Assembly (NCBI GenBank): GCA_900554695.1
Contig: USHV01000019.1
Location: forward strand, 1-52,484
Reading direction: 5' to 3'
DNA: 52,484 bases
Origin: an uncultured Prevotella sp.
Lineage (GTDB): Bacteria > Bacteroidota > Bacteroidia > Bacteroidales > Bacteroidaceae
Position 1 is the stretch's first letter. Each line of letters opens with the position of its first letter. A program made the position numbers and the translations under genes. The notes under the pieces were generated by a model. That model worked only from the letters and a program-made list of their open reading frames with translations, was not told the origin of the DNA and did no database searches. Of this stretch, positions 1 to 6,723 are shown piece by piece.

Positions 1-222
1 GCTCCAAGGACGGAGGAAGGCGGTGGCGGAGTTGCACTTCTAACTTGACGGTGGGGACTGTCGGAAGGCCTTGCCGTGGAGCGGAACGACGGTAAAAAAT
101 CTTTACAAACGAAGTCCGGCTGCTACTCTCGTTCTGTGAGCCGGGGCTTTGCGGAAAAGGCTCTTTCGGCTGAGGATGAATGTGTTTTGGCGTCGGTTGG
201 GGTGCCGTTCCGGACACATGGC
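1..222. other. intergenic start of window, no gene called
   Basis: No convincing gene is seen. The first 48 bases read openly on the plus strand to a TGA (residues APRTEEGGGGVALLT), and a second frame also stops within 45 bases. The tail of a gene cut by the window edge is therefore possible but unproven. From about 140 the sequence begins to resemble the 22-nt repeat family described at 223-354 (for example the TTGCGGAAAAGGCTCTTTCG stretch). Confidence 0.4.
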
Positions 223-354
223 GGTGCGATATGGTGCATTTCGGGTTGCGAAATGGGCTTTATCAGGTGCCGAAATGCACCATATCGCACGCCGAAAAAG
301 CCTCTTTCGCAGTGCAATAAAGGCTATTTCGCACCGCGGAAGAGGCTTCGCAAA
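223..354. repeat. 22-nt periodic repeat array, TTTCGCA family, copy 1
   Basis: Six consecutive units of exactly 22 nt can be laid out (223-244, 245-266, 267-288, 289-310, 311-332, 333-354). Most contain a CGAAA or CGATA core followed by a CATTTCG or TATTTCG block. Units 1 and 3 form a perfect 21-bp inverted repeat (224-244 with 270-290, 25-nt spacer). Because 22 is not divisible by 3, successive units change reading frame, so this is not a coding repeat. The same family recurs near 13099, 33984 and 41697. Confidence 0.8.
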
Positions 355-521
355 AATGTAATTTTCGTAAATATCTGATAGCGAGAGCGTTGCGCAACCG
401 CGCCATTTTCGGCTTATTTCCGACAAAAGTTTATCCGGATGATTTCACGACCGGTCCTGACGACGAATGGTTGTAATTTTTTTTGACAAATATACGACGC
501 GGCGCCAGTCCAGTGCTGTCA
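355..521. other. intergenic downstream of upp, with a leftward -7-like site
   Basis: No gene is visible. The stretch at 475-494 resembles the edge of the longer dispersed repeat (poly-T then TTGACAAATAT; compare 12953, 33852 and 41567). The octamer CAAATATA at 487-494 reads TATATTTG on the minus strand, a perfect Bacteroidetes -7 element pointing into the repeat array. I find no matching -33 box, so promoter activity is uncertain. Confidence 0.35.
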
Positions 522-1181
522 TCATATCTTCTCGCCGTAGCACAGGTCGCCGGCGTCGCCGAAGCCCGGCACGATGTACTTGTGCTCGTTGAGTCCCGGG
601 TCGATGGCAGCGCACCATATCGTGGTGCGGTCGTCGGGGAATGTCTTTCTGATGTGCTCTATTCCCTCCGGCGCGGCTATCACGCACGCCACGTGCACGC
701 TCTTTGGCGTGCCCTTGGTGAGGAACGCCTTGTAACCCAGCTCCATCGAGCCTCCGGTGGCGAGCATCGGGTCGGCTATGATGAGCGTCTTGCCTTCGAT
801 GTCGGGCGTGGCGAGATACTCAACGTGTATGCTTACGTCGGTGTGCGACTGGTCGGTGTACTCGCGGTATGCGCTCACGAAGGCGTTGCCGGCATGGTCG
901 AATATGTTCAGAAAACCGTTGTGGAACGGCAGACCGGCCCTGAATATGGTGGCGAGCACCACCTTGTCGGTTGGCACACTGACGCGCGCCGTGCCGAGAG
1001 GCGTCTGCACCTCGCGTGTCTCATAGCTGAGAGTCTTGCTCAGCTCGTAGGCCTCGAGCTCGCCTATGCGCATGATGTTGTTGCGGAAAAGCAGTCGGTT
1101 GTGCTGGTAGTCCTTGTCGCGCATCTCGGCCATATACTGGTTCATGATGGAGTTTGTCTGGCTGAAGTCGATAATCTTCAT
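522..1181 (-). CDS. upp: uracil phosphoribosyltransferase
   Basis: Pyrimidine salvage enzyme: uracil plus PRPP gives UMP and pyrophosphate in the cytosol. The 219-residue length fits the family. The PRPP-binding loop is visible as IIADPMLATGGS (about residues 135-147), and the uracil-binding end of the protein as PGFGDAGDLCYGE at the C-terminus. The FRAGLPF segment, about residue 80, matches the family's conserved block before the active-site hood. The ATG at 1181 gives a complete N-terminus (MKIIDFSQTNS). It is transcribed divergently from pckA; a probable promoter lies at 1314-1346. The long plus-strand open frame across it (483-1400) is a shadow. Identification is secure. Confidence 0.97.
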   Translation of the reverse strand: MKIIDFSQTNSIMNQYMAEMRDKDYQHNRLLFRNNIMRIGELEAYELSKTLSYETREVQTPLGTARVSVPTDKVVLATIFRAGLPFHNGFLNIFDHAGNAFVSAYREYTDQSHTDVSIHVEYLATPDIEGKTLIIADPMLATGGSMELGYKAFLTKGTPKSVHVACVIAAPEGIEHIRKTFPDDRTTIWCAAIDPGLNEHKYIVPGFGDAGDLCYGEKI

Positions 1182-1313
1182 GATGTTCTATGTTTTATTT
1201 ATAATTTAATGTGTGGAAAGGGTGGCACCGCGGCAGAATCATATCGTCTTTTAGATTGTTTGGGGTGTGCCGGACGTGTCGCCGCATGGGTGAAACCTGT
1301 CGTGCCGCCGGTG

Positions 1314-1346
1314 CAAAATTATCAAAAAACTTTTGTAGTTTGCCAA
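1314..1346 (-). promoter_or_regulatory. probable upp promoter
   Basis: On the minus strand TAATTTTG (plus-strand 1314-1321) matches the Bacteroidetes -7 consensus TAnnTTTG. A TTGG (plus-strand 1343-1346) lies 21 bp upstream, a 3 of 4 match to the -33 TTTG. It would give a leader of roughly 125 nt before the upp ATG at 1181. Inferred from pattern only. Confidence 0.5.
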
Positions 1347-1435
1347 CTCCAAATTGCAATTAAGCAGGTGCCGGCAAAATTTTTTTGTTCTTTAACATAA
1401 AAAGATTTATTGTGCTTTTTTTTGTGATAATTAAG

Positions 1436-1467
1436 TTTGTTGTTTTATGAGTTTTTTCATAACTTTG
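1436..1467 (+). promoter_or_regulatory. pckA promoter (sigma-ABfr type)
   Basis: TTTG at 1436-1439, a 20-bp spacer and TAACTTTG at 1460-1467 match both boxes of the Bacteroidetes housekeeping promoter at ideal spacing. Predicted start is near 1474, leaving a leader of about 70 nt before the ATG at 1545. Confidence 0.8.
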
Positions 1468-1544
1468 CGTCGGCTTTTAAAAGAGTAAGCCGCTTGTAAT
1501 AAGAACGTAATAGGATATTTTTTCACATCTAAATAATTATTGAA

Positions 1545-3158
1545 ATGGCAAAATTTGATAAGTCAGTTTTAGAGAAGTACGGAATCACAGGAACAACTGA
1601 GGTTCTCTACAATCCTTCTTATGAAGTACTCTTCGAAGAAGAGACAAAAAGTGACCTTACTGGTTACGACAAAGGTCAGGTTACTGAGCTTGGCGCCGTA
1701 AACGTAATGACAGGTATCTACACCGGCCGTTCACCTAAGGATAAGTTCATCGTAATGGATGAGACATCTAAGGACACAGTATGGTGGACATCTGACGAAT
1801 ATAAGAACGACAACAAACCGGCTTCTAAAGAGGCTTGGGCTGCCGTTAAGGAAATCGCAAAGAAAGAGCTTTCTAACAAGAAACTGTATGTAATCGATGG
1901 CTTCTGCGGTGCAAACAAAGACACACGTATGGCTGTTCGTTTCATCATGGAGGTTGCTTGGCAGGCTCACTTCGTAAAGAACATGTTCATCCGTCCTTCT
2001 GAGGAAGAGCTCGAAAGCTTTGAGCCGGACTTCGTTGTTTACAACGCTTCTAAGGCTAAGGTTGAAAACTGGAAGGAACTGGGTCTGAACTCAGAGACAG
2101 CCGTTGTATTCAACGTAACTTCTAAGGAGCAGGTTATCATCAACACATGGTATGGTGGTGAGATGAAGAAGGGTATGTTCTCTATGATGAACTACTTCCT
2201 GCCGTTGAAGGGTATCGCTGCTATGCACTGCTCTGCAAACTGCGACAAGAACGGTGAGAACACAGCTATCTTCTTCGGTCTGTCTGGAACAGGTAAGACA
2301 ACTCTGTCTACCGACCCGAAACGTCTGCTTATCGGTGATGACGAGCACGGATGGGACGACAACGGTGTGTTCAACTTCGAAGGTGGTTGCTACGCTAAGG
2401 TTATCAACCTTGACAAGGAAAGCGAGCCGGATATCTACAACGCAATCCGTCGCGACGCTCTGCTCGAGAACGTAACTGTTGACGCTAACGGTAAGATCGA
2501 CTTCACAGACAAGAGCACAACTGAGAACACTCGTGTTTCTTATCCTATCTATCACATCGAGAACATCGTTAAACCGGTATCTCACGCTCCGGCTGCTAAG
2601 CAGGTTATCTTCCTGTCAGCTGATGCATTCGGTGTACTGCCTCCAGTATCTATCCTGACTCCGGAGCAGACAAAGTACTACTTCCTGTCTGGATTTACAG
2701 CTAAACTCGCCGGTACAGAGCGCGGTATCACAGAGCCGACTCCTACATTCTCTGCTTGCTTCGGCCAGGCATTCCTCGAGCTGCATCCTACAAAGTATGC
2801 TGAGGAACTGGTAAGACACATGGAGAAGAGCGGTGCTAAGGCATACTTGGTTAACACTGGTTGGAACGGAACTGGCAAGCGTATCTCTATCCGTGATACA
2901 CGTGGTATCATCGACGCTATCCTCGACCACTCAATCGACGAGGCTCCTACAAAGACAATACCTTACTTCAACTTCGTTGTTCCTACAGAGTTGAAGGGTG
3001 TTGATTCTCACATCCTCGATCCGCGCGACACATACGATTGCGCTTGCAAGTGGGAAGAGAAAGCTAAGGATCTGGCTGCACGCTTCATCAAGAACTTCGC
3101 TAAATACGAAGGCAATGACGCTGGTAAGGCTCTCGTTGCTGCAGGTCCGAAACTCTAA
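1545..3158 (+). CDS. pckA: phosphoenolpyruvate carboxykinase (ATP)
   Basis: Interconverts oxaloacetate and PEP with ATP/ADP. In fermentative Bacteroidota it typically runs toward oxaloacetate, fixing CO2 on the route to succinate. The protein is 537 residues, the normal length. Visible motifs: the GIYTGRSPKDKF substrate-binding block (about residue 57), the kinase P-loop GLSGTGKTT (about 245-253), the metal-binding LIGDDEHGW that follows, and the late block GWNGTGKRISI. The codon choice is strongly restricted (GCT, AAG, AAC, ATC, CTG preferred) compared with its neighbours, which fits a very highly expressed gene. It has its own promoter at 1436-1467 and terminator at 3190-3225, so is probably monocistronic. 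Secure. Confidence 0.98.
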   Translation: MAKFDKSVLEKYGITGTTEVLYNPSYEVLFEEETKSDLTGYDKGQVTELGAVNVMTGIYTGRSPKDKFIVMDETSKDTVWWTSDEYKNDNKPASKEAWAAVKEIAKKELSNKKLYVIDGFCGANKDTRMAVRFIMEVAWQAHFVKNMFIRPSEEELESFEPDFVVYNASKAKVENWKELGLNSETAVVFNVTSKEQVIINTWYGGEMKKGMFSMMNYFLPLKGIAAMHCSANCDKNGENTAIFFGLSGTGKTTLSTDPKRLLIGDDEHGWDDNGVFNFEGGCYAKVINLDKESEPDIYNAIRRDALLENVTVDANGKIDFTDKSTTENTRVSYPIYHIENIVKPVSHAPAAKQVIFLSADAFGVLPPVSILTPEQTKYYFLSGFTAKLAGTERGITEPTPTFSACFGQAFLELHPTKYAEELVRHMEKSGAKAYLVNTGWNGTGKRISIRDTRGIIDAILDHSIDEAPTKTIPYFNFVVPTELKGVDSHILDPRDTYDCACKWEEKAKDLAARFIKNFAKYEGNDAGKALVAAGPKL

Positions 3159-3189
3159 TTCTAAAACAACAGATTTAGATATCATTTCA

Positions 3190-3225
3190 AGTAGGCATGT
3201 CACACGGCATGCCTACTTTCTTTTT
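3190..3225 (+). terminator. pckA terminator
   Basis: A perfect 10-bp stem (AGTAGGCATG at 3190-3199 pairs with CATGCCTACT at 3208-3217) with an 8-nt loop is followed by TTCTTTTT. It sits 31 bp after the pckA stop codon. Confidence 0.85.
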
Positions 3226-3613
3226 ATGCCTACATCTCGTGTCGGAATGGACAGGGCGGACATCCTGGCACAGGTGTTCCTTTAACCCGAGGTTGAATTC
3301 TGAATCTTTAAAAAGGCTGTGCCTGACATTAAGTCGGGCATATTCTGAAACAGTCTCAACTGCCTTATAATGAATGTGAAGGCGGTGACAGTCAGTCCTG
3401 TTAAGGGCTATGAGACGACGCGCTACGCTTACACCTTATTATATATTATATATAGTGAGCGGCATTATTGCGGTAAATGCTCCGTGATGATAATCGTGTG
3501 AAAAAAACATCAGCCGTATGTTCTAATCACTAAACAAACTTAAAAAACACTGCTTTAATGAATAAATAACACAATAAAGCACCTAAAAAAAGTTCTATTT
3601 GGAGAATTCTGAT
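3226..3613. other. intergenic, no gene seen
   Basis: About 390 bp with no convincing coding frame. It holds a small hairpin (GCCTGAC at 3325-3331 with GTCGGGC at 3337-3343) without a T tract, an A/T-rich TATA run near 3440, and an A-rich stretch before the next promoter. The 18-mer AATAAATAACACAATAAA at 3561-3578 recurs exactly at 9945-9962, in front of an ompH-like gene. Confidence 0.4.
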
Positions 3614-3621
3614 TAAATTTG
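3614..3621 (+). promoter_or_regulatory. -7 element for the envelope cluster
   Basis: TAAATTTG is a perfect TAnnTTTG match, 32 bp before the ATG at 3654. No good TTTG is found at the expected -33 distance. It would start the lipoprotein-UppS-BamA cluster with a short leader. Confidence 0.55.
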
Positions 3622-3653
3622 CAGCTAAAAATAAAAGAAGTTTGAGTAGAAAA

Positions 3654-5072
3654 ATGAAAAGAAAGTTGATACCTTTGGCGATTGTGGCCTGCGGAATAAT
3701 GTCGCTGGCATCTTGTCTTGGCGACGACAGTGGGTTCGTCTATGCTGATGATGTTGCGATAACATCGTTCAAGCTTGGAACGCTCAACCAGTATTTTCAC
3801 ACCTTATCCTCGCACGGACTCGACAGTGTTTATAAGAAAACTATTGACTACGGCGACCGTATTTTTTACATAGACCAGATAAAAGGCGAGATATACAACC
3901 CCGATTCGTTGCCTTTAGGTGTTGACGGAAAGAAAGTGCTTTGCAGCATCGGCACGAAGAATGCCGGAACTGTAGGTATAAAGAGCATGACGAGCGACTC
4001 GCTCAAGTATTTCAGTACCACCGACTCAATAGATTTCACTGTGCCACGCGACTTCTATGTATATAGCAATTCGGGCTTGAGCTACAGAAAATACACCATC
4101 CGTGTGAACGTGCATAAGGAGGACGGTGATGTGTGCGTGTGGAAGAGAATGGGCACGAATGACGCGTTGGCTGCGCTTGAGGGCATGAAGGCTTTTGCCG
4201 TAGACGGACGCCTTCTCGTGTTCGGACGCAAGGGTGACAACACTCTCTTATACAGCTCTGTGGATGGAACTGCATGGACAGATATTACTTCTGGTGTAGG
4301 CTCTACGCTATCGGCAGATGCTTATAAAAGCGTTGTCGAGAGTGCCGGATACATCTATTTATATGATAATGGCAAGGTGATGAAGACGGCAGACGGACAG
4401 TCGTGGACAGTGACCGGCAACGCTCAGCTGAAACAGCTGGTGGCTGCAAGCAGCTATCGTCTTTATGCTTACGATACCGAAGGACGTCTGTCTGAATCTG
4501 ACGATGAAGGAGCGACATGGACAACCTCTGTAATCGACGAGTCGCAGGACCTCCTGCCGGATGAGGACATAACATCTGTCTGCATGCCGTTATCTACAAA
4601 CGCTTCTACGGAACGCGTGGTAATGGTGGGTAACCGCAGCGCAAGTGAGTATCCGTCTGACGCAACTCCTATGATATGGGGCAAGATAGACGAGGGCGCC
4701 GAGTATAGCGAGAACCAGCAGTGGACATATTATGATGTCTCTTCAGACAATAGATACAAGGCTCCGCGTCTGCGCAACATCCAGACTGTGAACTATGATG
4801 ACTGCATACTGGCATTGGGCGGAGAGAGCATCAGCGGCTCTTCGCATAAGGCATTCGATAGTTTCTATCGCAGCGCCGACGGCGGAATAACATGGCAGAA
4901 AGACACTGTCATGACAATACCGAGCGGACTCTCTGTTAGCCAGAAGTCTTTCGCGATAACCGTTGACAAGAACAACTTCATGTGGTTCGTATGCGGCGGT
5001 AGCGGACAAGTATGGCGCGGACGCATCAACCGTCTCGGATGGATAAAGGAACCAGACACATTCATCGAATAA
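3654..5072 (+). CDS. DUF6242-type lipoprotein with BNR-like repeats
   Basis: Predicted lipoprotein of unknown function. From the ATG at 3654 the protein begins MKRKLIPLAI and has a signal-peptidase II lipobox LASC with Cys21; the open frame extends 12 nt upstream to a TTG, which is less likely. The N-terminal part (about residues 25-160: YADDVAITSFKLGTLNQYF, then VPRDFYVYSNSGLSYRKYTI) resembles the Bacteroidota DUF6242 family as I remember it. The rest has several BNR-like stretches (SSVDGTAWTDI, TADGQSWTV, SDDEGATWTT, SADGGITWQ) suggesting a beta-propeller. It stops 6 bp before the DUF6089-type gene, so the two are co-transcribed, and the cluster continues to uppS and bamA. A role in envelope assembly is inferred only from context. 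The family name is from memory. Confidence 0.8.
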   Translation: MKRKLIPLAIVACGIMSLASCLGDDSGFVYADDVAITSFKLGTLNQYFHTLSSHGLDSVYKKTIDYGDRIFYIDQIKGEIYNPDSLPLGVDGKKVLCSIGTKNAGTVGIKSMTSDSLKYFSTTDSIDFTVPRDFYVYSNSGLSYRKYTIRVNVHKEDGDVCVWKRMGTNDALAALEGMKAFAVDGRLLVFGRKGDNTLLYSSVDGTAWTDITSGVGSTLSADAYKSVVESAGYIYLYDNGKVMKTADGQSWTVTGNAQLKQLVAASSYRLYAYDTEGRLSESDDEGATWTTSVIDESQDLLPDEDITSVCMPLSTNASTERVVMVGNRSASEYPSDATPMIWGKIDEGAEYSENQQWTYYDVSSDNRYKAPRLRNIQTVNYDDCILALGGESISGSSHKAFDSFYRSADGGITWQKDTVMTIPSGLSVSQKSFAITVDKNNFMWFVCGGSGQVWRGRINRLGWIKEPDTFIE

Positions 5073-5078
5073 TATGAA

Positions 5079-5762
5079 ATGAGGAAAGCCTTCATAACGA
5101 TTTTTCTTATTGCCTGCTCGGTAGTGGCAAATGCGCAGACCGACGACCAGTATCGCATGGAAATAGGTGCTGGTGTGGGCATGATGTCTTATGAAGGCGA
5201 CTTCAACGGTAGCATTTTCGGCAATATGCAGCCCATGGCGTCGCTCGTGCTGCGCAGAGTGTTCAATCCGTATATGGGGTTGAAGCTCACCGGAAGTTAC
5301 GGAAAGCTCAAGGGCTCGTCGAAGGATGTGCAGACATATTATCCTGATTATCAGACGGAAACTTATGATTTCAGCAACACGCTCATAGATATGAGCCTGG
5401 TGTATGAATATAATTTCTGGCCGTATGGCACTGGACGTGACTATCGCGGGGCGAAAAGGCTGACACCGTTTGTGTTCGGAGGCATCGGCGCTACTTATGC
5501 CTCGGGAAACGATAAAAATGTTTTCACAGCCAACATTCCGATAGGTCTTGGCGTGAAATATAAAATAGGAGAACGGTTGAACCTCGGATTGGAGTGGGCG
5601 ATACATTTCTCGCTTAGTGACGAACTCGACGGAGTGAAGGATTCTTACGGCATAAAGAGCACCGGACTGTTCAAGAACACCGACTGCTATTCGGCTTTGC
5701 AGATAACTCTCACATACAGTTTCATGCCGAAATGCCGCACGTGTCACAACGCTGACGAGTAG
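5079..5762 (+). CDS. DUF6089-type outer-membrane beta-barrel protein
   Basis: Small predicted outer-membrane barrel of 227 residues. It has a signal peptide ending at VVANAQ (about residue 20), then alternating hydrophobic and polar strands rich in glycine and aromatics (MEIGAGVGMMSYEGDF, LVYEYNFW, RLTPFVFGGIGATYA, LGVKYKIGERLNLGLEW, ITLTYSF). This matches the DUF6089 family, usually found just upstream of uppS and bamA in Bacteroidales (from memory). The C-terminus adds a short Cys-containing tail (KCRTCHNADE) after the last strand. The ATG at 5079 lies 6 bp after the previous stop. Function unknown; co-transcription suggests a link to outer-membrane biogenesis. Confidence 0.8.
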   Translation: MRKAFITIFLIACSVVANAQTDDQYRMEIGAGVGMMSYEGDFNGSIFGNMQPMASLVLRRVFNPYMGLKLTGSYGKLKGSSKDVQTYYPDYQTETYDFSNTLIDMSLVYEYNFWPYGTGRDYRGAKRLTPFVFGGIGATYASGNDKNVFTANIPIGLGVKYKIGERLNLGLEWAIHFSLSDELDGVKDSYGIKSTGLFKNTDCYSALQITLTYSFMPKCRTCHNADE

Positions 5763-5819
5763 CCGACGCACGACATAAGGCGCAAACCTATATTGCTAAC
5801 AGTAAAATATCTGATTTAT

Positions 5820-6563
5820 ATGCTTGACGTTTTAGACAGAAACAATATCCCGCAGCATATCGCCATAATAATGGACGGCAACGGAAGATGGGCAGCCGAA
5901 CGCGGCAAACCGCGCAGCTTCGGACATCAGGCCGGCGTGGATACCGTCAGACGCATAACGTCGGAGTGTACCCGTCTGGGCGTGAAGTTCCTCACGCTAT
6001 ACACATTCTCTACCGAGAACTGGAACAGACCGGCCGACGAGGTGGCTGCGCTGATGGGGCTTGTGCTGTCTTCTCTCGAGGACGAAATATTCATGAAGAA
6101 CAACGTGAGGTTTCGTGTCATCGGTGATTTGAACAGATTGCCGGAGGAAGTAAGATGCAAACTGGCTGAGACAGAAGAGCACACGGCCGCAAATACGGCA
6201 ATGACCATGGTGGTGGCTCTGAGCTATTCGGCACGTTGGGAAATAACACGTGCCGTGAAGAACATCGCCTTGCGTGTGGCGGCAAACGAATTGTCGCCGG
6301 ACGATATAGACGAGAAGATGGTGGCAGAGAACCTCTCTACGAACTTCATGCCCGACCCCGACCTGCTCATAAGAACCGGAGGCGAGGTGAGGGTGAGCAA
6401 TTACCTGTTGTGGCAGATAGCCTACAGCGAGCTGTATTTCTGCGATACCTACTGGCCCGATTTCAACGAGGACGACCTTCATAAAGCCATCTTGAGCTAC
6501 CAGGGACGTCAGCGCCGATTCGGAAAGACTGGTGCACAGGTGGAAAACGGCGATAAAGCCTGA
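5820..6563 (+). CDS. uppS: undecaprenyl diphosphate synthase (cis-prenyltransferase)
   Basis: Extends farnesyl diphosphate with isopentenyl units to make undecaprenyl diphosphate, the lipid carrier for peptidoglycan and surface polysaccharides. Diagnostic motifs: HIAIIMDGNGRWA with the catalytic Asp near the N-terminus, FGHQAG, YTFSTENW, and the C-terminal RTGGEVRVSNYLLWQ. The ATG at 5820 (MLDVLDRNNIPQH) is preferred; the frame also opens at a TTG 27 nt upstream, which would add nine non-conserved residues. About 247 residues, the normal length. Its substrates come from the MEP pathway, of which ispD is at 14201. Secure. Confidence 0.96.
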   Translation: MLDVLDRNNIPQHIAIIMDGNGRWAAERGKPRSFGHQAGVDTVRRITSECTRLGVKFLTLYTFSTENWNRPADEVAALMGLVLSSLEDEIFMKNNVRFRVIGDLNRLPEEVRCKLAETEEHTAANTAMTMVVALSYSARWEITRAVKNIALRVAANELSPDDIDEKMVAENLSTNFMPDPDLLIRTGGEVRVSNYLLWQIAYSELYFCDTYWPDFNEDDLHKAILSYQGRQRRFGKTGAQVENGDKA

Positions 6564-6723
6564 ATACGGAAAAACGTCGGTTGAAGGCGTGATTTGCCAC
6601 CGCAAACATTGAAATATAAATAAACTGAAAGATAATAATCCAGGAATGGAGGAGTTTTCCTTATGAAAGGATAAACAGAAAAGCCCTGTTCCGCCTCTTG
6701 ATGAAAGATTTTAAAAAGCGATT

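Noticed and set aside
1..48. Tail of a protein-coding gene at the left edge
   Set aside because: Two frames are open to stops within 48 bases, neither recognisable; too short to decide.
103..426. Small open frames across the first repeat array (both strands)
   Set aside because: They consist of the 22-nt repeat translated; residues such as CISAPDKAHFATRNAPYR reappear in shifted frames at other arrays, as expected of DNA repeats rather than genes.
483..1400. Long plus-strand open frame of 305 codons
   Set aside because: It lies antisense to upp and has no family features; upp is certain, so this frame is a shadow.
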